Shown here one piece after another: positions 20,859-32,028 of a stretch of DNA of 64,000 nucleotides. The notes beneath the pieces were generated by a model. That model did no database searches. It was not told the origin of the DNA and saw nothing but the letters and a program-made list of their open reading frames with translations. The stretch lies in the NCBI RefSeq assembly GCF_963855985.1, contig NC_087104.1, positions 3,038,001-3,102,000 on the forward strand, in the 5' to 3' direction. Every line of letters begins with the position of its first letter. The stretch's first letter is position 1. A program made the position numbers and the translations under genes. Source of the stretch: Ostrinia nubilalis. Lineage: Eukaryota; Arthropoda; Insecta; Lepidoptera; Crambidae.

Positions 20859-22875
20859 ATGCTGAGTCACGAACGACGAATACAATGACAGGTTCGTGGA
20901 AATTGTCCAAACGACTGGGTCTAAGTTCTTTAAAACCCGTCGTCCAAAAGGAACCAAAAAGATCTCTGACCTCACCAATAAACTTATGGAAGAGAGACGA
21001 AACTTGGTTCTGCAGTCCTCTGAAGATGCTGCTCAGTATCGGCGTCTTAACAGACAGATCTCCAAGTCTTTGACTCGCGATCTACGCCAATTTAATACAG
21101 ATCGTATTAAAGAGGCGATTGAGCGTAACAAAGGCTCTAAAGTGTTCGCTAGGGATCTGTCTGTTGGCCAAAGTCAACTGACCAAGCTGAAGACCGAGGA
21201 TGGCAGAGACATCTCGTCGGGGCCTGAGTTATTGGAAGAGGTTGAGAAGTTCTACGGACAATTATACACGAGTGTACGTACACCTGTCACAAATCTAGCC
21301 GAAGACCCAAGAGCTAGACTGACCCGACACTACACCGAAGATATCCCGGACGTCAGCCTGTACGAGATTAGAATGGCTCTCAAACAGCTGAAAAACAACA
21401 AGGCACCGGGTGATGATGGAATCACGGCTGAGCTTCTGAAAGCAGGCGGAACGCCGGTACTAAAGGCTCTTCAGAGGCTGTTCGATTCCGTCATACTTGA
21501 GGGAAAAACGCCTACGGCATGATACAGAAGTGTGGTGATACTTTTTTTCAAAAAAGGCGACAAAACCTTGTTGAAAAATTATAGACCCATCTCACTTCTG
21601 AGCCATGTCTACAAGCTGTTTTCGAGAGTCATCACGAATCGTCTCGCACGCAGGCTCGACGACTTCCAGCCTCCCGAACAAGCCGGTTTCCGAAAAGGCT
21701 TTAGTACCATAGACCACATACATACGCTACGGCAGATTATACAGAAGACCGAGGAGTATAATCAGCCACTTTGTCTGGCGTTTGTGGACTATGAAAAAGC
21801 CTTCGACTCGATCGAGACCTGGGCAGTGCTACAGTCTCTCCAACGGTGCCAAATTGACTATAGATACATCGAAGCGCTGAAGGGCTTGTACGAAAACGCC
21901 ACAATGTCGGTCCGCCTCCAGGATCAGAACTCGAAACCTATCCAGTTGCAGCGAGGGGTGAGACAGGGAGATGTCATATCTCCGAAACTGTTCACCACCG
22001 CCCTGGAAGATGTTTTCAAGCTTCTGGACTGGAGCGGATTCGGCATAAATATCAACGGCGAGTATATCACACACCTTCGTTTCGCGGACGATATCGTAGT
22101 CATGGCTGAGACCGTGGAGGACCTAAACACAATGCTCGATGGCCTCAGTAGAGCCTCTCAACAAGTGGGTCTTAAAATGAACATGGACAAGACAAAAATT
22201 ATGTCAAATGCCCGTGTTGTACCCACTCCTCTGAAGGTTGGAGACACTACACTCGAACTTGTTGACAATTATGTATACCTGGGACAAACAGTCCAGTTAG
22301 GTAGGTCCAACTTCGAGAAAGAGGTTAATCGTCGAATCCAACTCGGCTGGGCAGCGTTCGGGAAGCTTCGCGAAATTCTCACGTCCGAAATACCGCAGTG
22401 TCTCAAGACAAAAGTATTTGACCAGTGTGTGTTGCCAGTGATGGTGTATGGCTCTGAGACGTGGTCGCTTACTATGGGCCTCATAAGAAGGCTCAAGGTC
22501 ACCCAAAGAGCGATGGAGCGTGCTATGCTCGGAGTTTCCCTGCGTGATCGAATCAGAAATGAGGAGATCCGTAGGAGAACCAGAGTGACTGACATAGCCC
22601 GCAGAATCGCTAAAATCAAGTGGCAGTGGGCGGGGCACATAGCTCGAAGAGCTGATGGCCGCTGGGGCAGGAAAGTTCTTGAGTGGCGACCACGAGCTGG
22701 AAGACGTAGCGTGGGCAGGCCTCCCACTAGGTGGACCGACGATCTGGTAAAGGTCGCGGGAAGTACCTGGATGCAAGCGGCGCAGGACCGGTCTTTGTGG
22801 AAATCCTTGGGGGAGGCCTTTGTCCAGCAGTGGACGTCTTTCGGCTGAAACGAACGAACGAACGATGCTGAGTCA
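20859..22875 (+). mobile_element. 5'-truncated RTE-like LINE with 11-bp target duplication
   Basis: The LINE occupies 20870-22864 and is bounded by direct copies of ATGCTGAGTCA (20859-20869 and 22865-22875). The 5' end starts inside the ORF, so the endonuclease domain is absent, which is the usual result of incomplete target-primed reverse transcription. The 3' end is (CGAA)n directly after the stop codon, with almost no 3' UTR. The short intact duplication points to a fairly young insertion. Confidence 0.92.
20872..22848 (+). pseudogene. LINE reverse transcriptase with one nonsense codon
   Basis: The frame is continuous from 20872 to 22848 except for one TGA at 21520-21522, where the family would be expected to have tryptophan. 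Before it lie the finger/thumb-side regions (K-N-N-K-A-P-G-D-D-G-I). After it come K-N-Y-R-P-I-S-L-L, A-F-V-D-Y-E-K-A-F-D-S, G-V-R-Q-G-D-V-I-S-P-K-L-F and the catalytic R-F-A-D-D-I-V. The C-terminal R-A-M-L-G and W-Q-W-A-G-H-I blocks then lead to the R-P-P-T-R-W-T-D-D tail. The apurinic endonuclease is missing by truncation. The protein would copy LINE RNA at a nicked target. Clade is assigned by tail type and motif style, not by phylogeny. Confidence 0.88.
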
Positions 22876-23541
22876 ATATTAACGTGAAAGAAAGCAAAAT
22901 GTAAAGAGAAGTAGTTTTCCCATGGAGCTAGTGCTGGGTCCAAAACTATATTCCCATGTGGTTAGTGGCGGGCCAAAATTATATTATACTCTTTAGATCT
23001 AAGTCCGATTTTAAATTTCAGAAAAACACATAAAAAAACTCATATTATTTTTGCAACTTTTAAAAAGCACTTTCAAAAGTGACAAGTACACATAGTACTT
23101 GTCACATAGTCACAAAATAACCAAAAAGGAATTTTGGTTATTTCTATTATGTTATCTTGTTTAAATATCCATTTATGATTTCCTTTCTTCCAATCTCAAT
23201 AGATTAAAATACATACATCAACCCACAAATCATCTTCACAGCTGAATAGGGATACAAACTCCATCTGACCAGTTAATCCATTAATTCGGGCTTTAACTAG
23301 ACACCACACAGACTAAGTTAGGACTACCCCCATGACGGGCAAACTTCGTAAACTAACAGACCAACAAAGTTGTTAGTACAGCCATGTTGCATACATTGCG
23401 TTGGATACTTGTTTCATTAAGTTAAATATGATCTGTTACGTGATCCGAAAGAGTTATCCTAGAACTTTCTGTACTGTTTTCTTTTTTTCATAAGAACTTT
23501 CTACAAAGTATTAGAAAACTTTAAAAAAAGTCGTTGAAATC
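22876..23541. other. Spacer between LINE and gypsy-2
   Basis: AT-rich. CAAGTACACATAGTACTTG (about 23081-23100) is a small inverted repeat. Nothing else recognised. Confidence 0.4.
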
Positions 23542-23546
23542 GTTTT

Positions 23547-23712
23547 TGTTGTATCATCTTTGGATTTCTTTAATAGTCTATGATTGTGTTCATTGTCTAT
23601 GGTACTGAAGAAAGACGGCCATGTTGTTTTGGCATCTTGAGGGAGCTGGTTAATAAACATGCAGTGTCAGTAATTCATTCAGTATTTTATTTATCTACTG
23701 CCTCTTATCACA
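23547..23712 (+). repeat. 5' LTR of gypsy-2
   Basis: 166 bp matching 30193-30358. Followed directly by TGGTGGCAGCGG (23713-23724), a primer-site-like TGG start. It resembles the initiator-Met primer site at 10 of 12 bases from memory, so the tRNA is not assigned. Confidence 0.93.
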
Positions 23713-23736
23713 TGGTGGCAGCGGTAAAAGTAATAA

Positions 23737-24486
23737 ATGGAGAAAAAACATAAATCAGACATGAAGGAGGCAGAGCAGGGTGGAAGAGGCCACCAAGCCA
23801 AGGTGACGCCACCCGGAATTTTCAGTTTTGTGCCGGAAGAATGGCCGAAGTATAAAACCAGATTTATGAGGTACATGAGTTTAACAGGTCAAAACAACAA
23901 CGTCGACGAAGAAAAGATAAATTGCCTCATTTATTGCATGGGAGAAAGGGCAGAAGACGTAATATTGCAGTTTGGGGAGGACGCCATGTGCTACCTTAAG
24001 CTATTGAAAAAATTTGATGATTTTTTCGCTCCCAAACGAAATGTAATCTATGAAAGATTCAAATTCAACGCCAGGGTGCAACTACAAGGCGAAAGGGTTG
24101 ACGAATTTGTCACTGAAATACACCGACTTGCCGAGCACTGTGAATACGGCGTTCTGAAGACTGATCTTATCAGAGATAGAATTGTCGTTGGTATTGCAGA
24201 TAAAAGTCTAAGCGACAGGATGCTACTCAAACCAGATCTTACATTAGAAGAAGCCATACAAATGGGAAGACAATCTGAAATACAGCAGGAAGAAACTAAG
24301 AAAATGAGGGGTGAAGTGACAGAACTCATGAAAATTGAAAAAAGAAAAAGACAGGAAACTGCTGGTTTTGTGGGAAGGAGCGACATCCAAGAGAAAAATG
24401 TCCCGCGGAAAAAGCAACTTGCCACAATTGTAAACGTGTGGGACACTTTGCTAAATTGTGTCGGTCTAAAGCAGTTGAAATTATAA
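23737..24486 (+). CDS. gypsy-2 gag
   Basis: Starts at ATG 23737, about 25 bp after the 5' LTR. It encodes a capsid-like protein (W-P-K-Y-K-T-R-F-M-R-Y, then K-I-N-C-L-I-Y-C-M-G-E, then Y-E-R-F-K-F-N-A-R-V-Q) of the type in mag-like gypsy elements. The zinc knuckles expected at its end (C-W-F-C-G-K-E-R-H-P-R-E-K-C and C-H-N-C-K-R-V-G-H-F-A-K-L-C) are in the -1 frame from about 24360 on, so the listed frame loses homology before its stop. Either a -1 frameshift is used or one base has been gained or lost. Confidence 0.85.
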   Translation: MEKKHKSDMKEAEQGGRGHQAKVTPPGIFSFVPEEWPKYKTRFMRYMSLTGQNNNVDEEKINCLIYCMGERAEDVILQFGEDAMCYLKLLKKFDDFFAPKRNVIYERFKFNARVQLQGERVDEFVTEIHRLAEHCEYGVLKTDLIRDRIVVGIADKSLSDRMLLKPDLTLEEAIQMGRQSEIQQEETKKMRGEVTELMKIEKRKRQETAGFVGRSDIQEKNVPRKKQLATIVNVWDTLLNCVGLKQLKL

Positions 24487-24759
24487 AAGAGGATTCAAAC
24501 GAGTATGAGGTGTGTATGATACAAGGTGGGAAGTATACGTTAAATGTTTGTATATTTAATTCAGACAAATTTGTGGATAAAATATTTTTTTTAATTGATA
24601 CAGGAGCAGATATAAGTGCTATACCAGAAAATGTTGCAGTGAAGGCCAAACTACCGTTGGTGAAATCAGGTGATAGTGTAAAAGGGCCAGATGGGACCAA
24701 ATTGAATGTACTGGGAACGGTGCAACTGAAATTACAATATAAGGACAGGATATATCGAT
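24338..24759 (+). CDS. gypsy-2 nucleocapsid knuckles and protease, cut by insertion
   Basis: Frame -1 relative to gag, opening just after a TGA next to an A-rich tract (six A, G, five A). It holds the two CCHC knuckles and an aspartic protease core (F-L-I-D-T-G-A-D-I-S-A-I-P) and continues to the nested element. The end to 24780 is read from the transposon terminus. Reading resumes in frame at 26872. Confidence 0.85.
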
Positions 24760-26871
24760 ACCTCTGGGCTCAAAGGTCGTAAAGGACAAAATACCGAAAA
24801 TGAGTTTTTTATACAGTTGTATTCAGAATTTAATTCTCTATCGATCTGTATATTTAGTTTGTCGAAATTCTCAAAAAAAGTGCCTTTACGACCCATCATT
24901 TTTGATAAGCTAAACAGAATTCATCGTGAAAATTGGGATGTAAATACCATTTGATTTTTTAGTACAGTTAACATGGTAGTAAAGAACAAGTAAACACAAA
25001 TTTTTGGGCGTATAATGTACATGTAGTATAATCTATTGTCCTATACAACCTAAAGTTTTCATACCAAAGTCTAGTAATTTGTCTTTTACGTCCTTAGATT
25101 ATCTAAACAAATATTTTAAAAATCTACAAAGAGAGGACATAATAACAACTGAATAGGTTAATTTATAGACGTTTCTTTTTGTATTTAAGTATGTGCGTTT
25201 AGAACAAACGAAAGAACTCAAATCATGATCAAAAATATGTAATAAAACTATTTTAGAGTGTAACGTTTATATGATTTGTACATATAAAATGATGGCATCT
25301 ATCCACATCGGGTAAAGTAATAATGATTTTTATTATTTCTCATATTTGAAGAAACTAGGTATTTGTCAGGTAAAAGATAATTAAAAGATGATTTAAGAAA
25401 ATGAAAACATGCTATAAAATAACATATTACCTAATTAAGTTACGATAGTCATCATACAAATTTAAAAAATGAAAAAGCTAGATGAGAAAAAGAAGTCACC
25501 TTACTGTAGTACCATAAAGTATCATTATTACTCGACTGCGCCAGACGAAGGGTTATGTTTTTTCGAGTGTATTTATGTTTTGTATGCATAAATCACACAA
25601 ATGCTAAACTTTACAATTGTTTTTAATGATTTCCTAGGAATTTTGACTAACGCCCTTGGCAAAAACCACGTTTGAGTTTTGACTGTAACAATTATAATAA
25701 ATAAGTATAGTTTCTAAAGTTATTTGGATCAGCTAATAAAGTATAACTAGTAGGATAAATATTTACGCTTAACATGGGAAAATATAGTGTCAGTTGAGTT
25801 GAGACTTAATGTACTAAAAAGCGTGAATGCACTTTTTTCGAAGTTATATTTTTGTATTAAAAATAATTGGCCTTTAAAAACGGTATTGTGTAGGAGTACA
25901 GTAAGTGGATGTACTTTACTGGAATGAAAAACTTCCTACTTGTAATCTTACTTACCTAACCTTTCTACTTTTGTACTAAGTACAATGACATAATTTCAAG
26001 CTATTATGAATAACATTATAATTTGGTTTTCGTTTGTCCTTAATAATTCTATCCTATCTGCATTATCATAAGTTCAACTGGTTGACAGACTGCCCTATGG
26101 AATTAAGTCCGCCATTTGTAGTTTTTCGAAACAATAATAATAATTAAATAAATAAATAAAATTAAATTGGTTTCGGATTTTCGTATAAAGGAGACATTAT
26201 TATATGAAGTTTTATTTAAAAGTGTCATAATATTTATTTTCTATATTCGCTCTTATATTGGAAATGGTATCTTCTAGTTCGAAGATATCAAAACTTCTGC
26301 TTGCTTAAATAATAGTTTCATAAATTGTGTGCACTAAATTATGAAGCTTCGAAAACTCATTTTATTTCATTTAAAATACCATAATTCATTAAAAATATGT
26401 AAAGAAATGGTATGTTACATATCAAATACCATAAAACATGTAATATTTAAGCTAAATTATCAATTTACCCTTGCATTATACCTTACTTGGGTATTCCGTT
26501 ACGACCTATGAAAACCTATAAAACTATGTAAATTGTCATTTATTACTTTGGTTTTGTAGTTTTGTAAAATAAAAATAGACTTACGACCTGAGTAACTTGC
26601 CTAGGACGAATATTTGAGGGGCGTAAAGGACTTTTTATTGTAATTTTGAGGGCGTAAAGGAAATCTATCTCAGTAAATACAGCCCTAGTCCAGTTTTTCA
26701 ATACCTCTTCGGAAAATGCTGTGAATTCTAAGCACTTTCTTCTTAGGTCATATTTTAGTAGCTCAAAAAACAAAAAAGTTACTGTCGAATAAAAAAATAA
26801 AAAATCGTTTTTTGCTTCTCCTGAAAAGTCGTACTTTGTCCTTTACGACCTTTGAGCCCAGAGGTATCGAT
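24754..26871. mobile_element. 2.1-kb terminal-inverted-repeat element nested in gypsy-2
   Basis: Inverted ends of 31 bp (24760-24790 and 26835-26865) are identical, starting ACCTCTGGGCTCAAAGG. The element is flanked by ATCGAT (24754-24759, 26866-26871); a TA duplication with slightly different ends is an equal reading. Subterminal regions repeat GTAAAGGAC words in both orientations, as in hAT- or Sola-like elements. No ORF long enough for a transposase is present, so it must have been moved in trans. Superfamily unknown. Confidence 0.8.
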
Positions 26872-29780
26872 ATGAAGGTAAAGTCTATGTAATCAAAGAT
26901 CTTAGTACAGCAATATTAGGCAGGCCATCAATTGATAGTATGAATATTCTAAAAGTTTGTGCTATCTCAAATTCAAGTCAGATCAGTGACACACATTCAA
27001 ATGTTTTAGTAGAAAAAGAATTCCCAAAAATCTTTGATGAGTTAGGGGTTTTCAAAGATGAGTTTCACATAAAATTAATTAATAATCCTAAGTCATATGT
27101 CCAGGCAACACCTCGCAGTGTATCAATACCTCTTTTGCCCAAAGTTAAGGAAGAACTGGATAGATTGCAAAGATTAGGTATTATTAGTCCAATTGAGGAA
27201 CCTACTGATTTTGTGTCACCAATTGTGGTAGTGCTTAAGAATGATAAAGTGAGAATTTGCGGTGACTATACACAAGTAAACAAAAATATTTTGAGGCCAG
27301 TTTATCCAATTCCTAAGGTACAAAATACATTAAGTAGACTGAAAGGTGCTAATTATTTCTCTAAAATCGACGCTACTTCAGGATTTCATCAAATTCGTCT
27401 GGATGAGGAGTCTAAAAAGCTGACAACCATTATTACACCTTTTGGTAGGTATATATACAACCGTTTACCATTTGGACTTAATTGCGCACCTGAATATTTC
27501 AGTATGAAGTTCTCAAATCTGCTGAAAGACCTAAACGTAGCAATACATGTCGATGACATTCTGATTTTTGAACCTACTAAGGAATCCCATGATCAGGTAC
27601 TTAGAGAAGTTTTAAAAAGATTGCATAATGAAGGGATAACAATTAATAAAAGTAAATGTGTGTTTGGGGTAAAGGAGGTAAGTTATTTGGGACACATTGT
27701 TAACAAAGAAGGAATAAAAGTAGATCCAGACCGAATCAAAGCCATTAGTGAATTTAAAAATCCGTCTAATAAAAAAGAATTACTACAATTTTTAGGCATG
27801 GTTAATTTTGTAGGAAGGTACATTCAAAATAAGTCTCAAATCCTTGCACCATTACATGAGCTTTTAAAAGAAGACCGGCTATTTATTTGGGGTTACCTTC
27901 AGAGACAAGCATTCCAAACTATAAAGGACAATTTACTAAGGTCACCCACTCTAGCACATTTTGATCCGGAAATGAAAATAATTATTTCAGCAGATAGTAG
28001 TTCTTTTGGGCTAGGAGCAGTTTTATTACAAGAAGATAAAAAAGGCCAAAGATCAGTAGTGATGTATGCTAGTAGAACATTAACAGAAACCGAAAAGCAT
28101 TATGCACAAATAGAAAAGGAATGCTTGGCTCTGACATGGTCAGCTGAGAAATTTAGAGATTATATATTAGGTATTCCTATTATACTAGAAACTGACCACA
28201 AACCTCTGCTGCAAATATTGCAAACAAAACCATTTGATGACCTTAGTCCGCGACTCTTAAGATTTAGATTAAGGTTGACTCGTTTTGACTATGAAGTAAA
28301 GTATATCCCTGGGAAAGAATTGGTAGTAGCAGATGCCCTGTCCAGACAGCCACTGCCAATTTATCTTAGTTCAGATAAGGAAAAGGAGTTACAATTCAAT
28401 ATCAATTCACTTGTCAGTGAAACTGTGTCAGAGAACATTCTATACAAAATAAAATCCAGTCAGAAAAACTGTAACATATGCACTCAAATTATAGACTTTA
28501 CAGTTCATGGGTGGCCTGCAAAACATCTGTTAGGTAATTTGAAACCATATTATCAGTATCGGGGCAACTTCTCAGTGGAAGGGGAATTTCTTTTGTTTAA
28601 TTCAAGAATTGTAATACCTGACAACATGCAACAAGAAATCTTAGATAGAATTCATGAAGGACATTTAGGAATTACAAGGTGTAGGGAGCGTGCAAAACAG
28701 TCCGTTTGGTGGTTAGGTCTATCAAAACAAATTGAGGAAAAAGTTAAGACTTGTTCAAACTGTATAGAAACATCACAAAATTATAAAGAGACCATGGTAC
28801 TAGACCCACCACCAGATAGACCCTGGCAGAAAATAGGAATTGACTTATTTAAATTTTCAAACCATTGGTATTTAGTTGCAGTTGACTATTACTCTAGATA
28901 TCTGGAAATATTTAAACTACATGATTTGACTGAAGACTGTGTAATAGTTAAATGCAAAGAAATGTTTTCTAGGTATGGAATTCCAGAGGTAGTAAGGTCA
29001 GATTGTGGTACACAATTTAGAACAAAGTTTAATAATTTTGCCAAAGAGTATGGGTTTCAGTCTATAACTAGTAGTCCCTACTATGCACAAAGTAACGGTC
29101 TAGCCGAATCCGGAGTAAAGATTGCAAAGTCTCTTCTAACAAAAAATAAGGATATTTATCTAGCTTTACTAATCTATCGAAACACCCCTTCTGAGATAGG
29201 TTATAGTCCAGCAGAATTAATGTTTAACCGAAAACTTAGAGATAACCTTCCTATTATATCTAGTAAACTTGATAACCCAGTAGTCTTAGGTCAAGAATTC
29301 AAACAAAAGATGTTGGAAAAGAAACATAGAAATGGGTGTTATTACAATAAGAGACATAGAGCAAGGGATCTGCCAGAACTGAATACTAATGATAGAGTGT
29401 GGGTTACTGATTTGAAAATATATGGAACAGTTGCATCAAAATGTAAGGAACCTAGATCATATATAATTAATACTGAAAGAGGGAAATTTAGAAGAAATAG
29501 ATGGCATTTGAAGTTGGCACCTACTGAAACTATTTCACCAACGGTAGGAGAGTATGTCACAAATAAAAATGTAATTTTAGATGAGGAGCATTGTAAGGGT
29601 TCTGCTGATATTACAAATCCTGTTGAGGATCAGATTGTTGATTCTGCAGAATCCATTGAAGTTAATCCTTCTAATTCTAATGTTAGTAGCTCGGAGGAAA
29701 CTAAATTTGAACAAAATAATACCAGACTTAAAAGATCTGTAAAGCGTCCTGCTTATCTAAATGACTATATGTGTTACTAG
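26866..29780 (+). CDS. gypsy-2 pol: reverse transcriptase, RNase H, integrase
   Basis: Open from the edge of the nested element to a stop at 29780. After an L-G-R-P-S-I-D linker comes the RT (K-I-D-A-T-S-G-F-H-Q-I, catalytic H-V-D-D-I-L-I-F). RNase H follows (S-A-D-S-S-S-F-G-L-G-A-V-L-L, then T-D-H-K-P-L). The integrase zinc finger is H-x3-H and C-x2-C (H-E-G-H, C-S-N-C), and the catalytic acids lie in G-I-D-L-F, V-R-S-D-C-G-T-Q-F and G-L-A-E-S. The C-terminus is Ser/Asn/Glu-rich. All motifs are present. An internal ATG at 26940 is the first in this segment but probably not a natural start. Confidence 0.93.
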
Positions 29781-30192
29781 GGTAACTTAACTAAAATAGA
29801 AATAATTGATGTAAACCTCTACCCAAACTTGGTTTCAGCAGTGTAACAAATCACTGAACCCAAGTATTTATTTACGTAGGGCTGAAACCAAGTAACTAGG
29901 TAATACAATTATTTAAGTACATAGAATGTAATAGCTATGTTATGAAACTTAAAAATAGTGGTTAATGTTGCTGTTTAACCTAAGTTTATTGTAACAAAAC
30001 ATGAAAGTATTATTTTGTGTTAGTGTTATGTATGTTGCTGTTTAACATAAATGTATACTGTAACAAAACGGAAGTATTAGTTGTGTACTTATATTAACTT
30101 AAAATTAGCTGCATAATTTATTGTCATTAGCCGTAATACTTGTGTTAATGTATTAAGTTTATCTTAGCATTTCTGTTTCTAAAAAGGGGAGA
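29781..30192 (+). other. gypsy-2 3' UTR with hairpin and tandem duplication
   Basis: CTTGGTTTCAGC (about 29828) and GCTGAAACCAAG (about 29881) form an inverted repeat just after pol. A 45-bp block beginning GTTGCTGTTTAAC is repeated about 65 bp downstream (29967 and 30032). The purine tract AAAAAGGGGAGA abuts the 3' LTR. Confidence 0.7.
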
Positions 30193-30358
30193 TGTTGTAT
30201 CATCTTTGGATTTCTTTAATAGTCTATGATTGTGTTCATTGTCTATGGTACTGAAGAAAGACGGCCATGTTGTTTTGGCATCTTGAGGGAGCTGGTTAAT
30301 AAACATGCAGTGTCAGTAATTCATTCAGTATTTTATTTATCTACTGCCTCTTATCACA
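30193..30358 (+). repeat. 3' LTR of gypsy-2
   Basis: 166 bp, the same as 23547-23712. It contains AATAAA (GTTAATAAACATG), a polyadenylation signal candidate. Confidence 0.93.
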
Positions 30359-30363
30359 GTTTT

Positions 30364-31096
30364 CAAATTGGTGATGATGTGACCAAGGCAAATATGGATT
30401 AATTTTATATTTTCCTAAAAAGACTTGAACACGTGCGTATGGCTCTTTGAAAATCCTCCTATGTGTTTCCTTGAGTTTTAATCACTCTACATCTCATTTG
30501 AATGGGTTCAGTGCATGAAAAGGTAACGACCAATCAGATAAACAGACATTGTTAAATTCGCAACATTTTCCATCCGCTCTCTTCTTTCATATCAGTACAC
30601 GTTAGTATCAGTACATAGTGCAGATACGTCAACCACGTGTCCATACTCGATCTAACTCGGTTCCCCCTGTGATACTTTATGTATACTTGTAATAAGCGCT
30701 ATATTGCAACGACCATGAGTATCTTGACATAGCGTAGCCCACGTTTTATAAGGACCATAACGTTTTACTAATACTTCAAACTAAGCACTCGCTGTTAGAA
30801 GCCGCGGTTCTCTGAAGCCAAGTGGAGCATAAAGACCACATTCGGGCATTATTGAAACTACTCCAGTGCACATTTTGGCTTCTGTCCAGGTGCAGAAGTA
30901 GGGTGGCAAACACTGCGTAATTAGTACGGACGGCGCATCAAGCTTAACAATCTTATTTAGTTAGAATAGAGGCGAGTTTGGAGTAAAAATGACTGTATTT
31001 TGGGCAGCATTTAAAGTTTTCCAGAACTCTACGTAATTTTGTTTCGCATTTGGCGTTTGGTTTGCAGTGAAAATGTACTGTTAATTTACGGTTCTC
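30364..31096. other. Spacer between gypsy-2 and piggyBac
   Basis: No ORF or repeat recognised. Confidence 0.4.
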
Positions 31097-32028
31097 TTAA
31101 CCCGGCGCCAATGACGTGAAAATAATTGCAAAGACGATGACCCCGGGTCATATTGACCCAAATTTCATCGATCATTTTTCAGGAAATTGTACAAGTAATC
31201 TTAATTTTAATTACTGTCTATGTATATAGGGTTCTTTACTGAGCTAATAAAACAAAAATAAAACGAATACATAAAATAAATATTTTTTTATGAATTTTTA
31301 AATAAAACATGAAAAAAACATGTATAGAAACACATTTGAGTCTATATTTTTTGTTTTTGGTAAAAAAATTTAGTATTAATAGGAATCAACAATGTTATAT
31401 TGTGAAAAAGAGATAAAATCAACTTTTTATATGCAGATACAATGAGATCAATCTTCTACTTCATCATTCATGGCCATGAAACTGCTGCAACTGGTGCAGT
31501 ATGTAATCAAATGGTCTGGGCATGTAAATGTGGCATGACGCACTTGCCGGCGTCGTACTAATGCAAGTTCAAGATTATCCGAAGACTGAGTCCCCATTAC
31601 TTGCGTCTTTTTCACATTCGTTGCCATTTCTAAGTTTTGGCTATTACAGCCTGAAATTCTTCAATCTCGGAATCCGACTCTTCCAGCAACGCTACATTCT
31701 TGCTAGGTCATTTAACAAAGACATTTTGACTAAAACTTAAAAAAGAACAACATAAGCTAGCGCTAAACACAAAATAAGCGAATAAAAGTAAGTCACAAAA
31801 TCACCGCGCCACCGATGACGCCGGGTCATAATGACCCGTTTTAATTTGAAGCCTGTGTATCTCGCTACGCAAGCGGAGTCACAATACGTTAACTAACGGA
31901 ATGGGTTAAGGGAGGTTCTATCTCCAGCTATACGAACGCTCGAACCACAAAATGGACGCAAAAAAAAATTATGAACGTTTGAAAATGCCTCGGGTCAATA
32001 TGACCCAGCGTCATTGACGCCGGGTTAA
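31097..32028 (-). mobile_element. piggyBac-type deletion derivative
   Basis: TTAA on both sides (31097-31100, 32025-32028) and ends CCCGGCGCCAATGACG and CGTCATTGACGCCGGG, inverted with one mismatch; the CCC…GGG ends are typical of piggyBac. Palindromic GGGTCATAATGACCC-type words recur inside both ends. On the minus strand, remnants of a transposase N-terminus (L-L-E-E-S-D-S-E-I-E-E-F) run almost straight into what resembles a cysteine-rich C-terminus (F-T-C-P-D-H-L-I-T-Y-C-T-S-C). The catalytic core is deleted. Confidence 0.85.

Larger units (their letters stand above)
23547..30358 (+). mobile_element. Ty3/gypsy LTR retrotransposon (gypsy-2), young, nested insertion
   Basis: Two 166-bp LTRs (23547-23712 and 30193-30358), the same as far as I can read, begin TGTTG and end CACA. 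A 5-bp GTTTT target duplication flanks them (23542-23546 and 30359-30363). The order is LTR, primer site starting TGG at 23713, gag, protease, nested 2.1-kb inverted-repeat element (24760-26865), RT/RNase H/integrase, 3' UTR with a tandem duplication, purine tract AAAAAGGGGAGA, LTR. Reading frames on the two sides of the nested element are compatible across one copy of the ATCGAT duplicate. Confidence 0.93.

Noticed and set aside
22269..22943. Minus-strand 224-codon frame
   Set aside because: Antisense to the LINE reverse transcriptase, with no motifs of its own.
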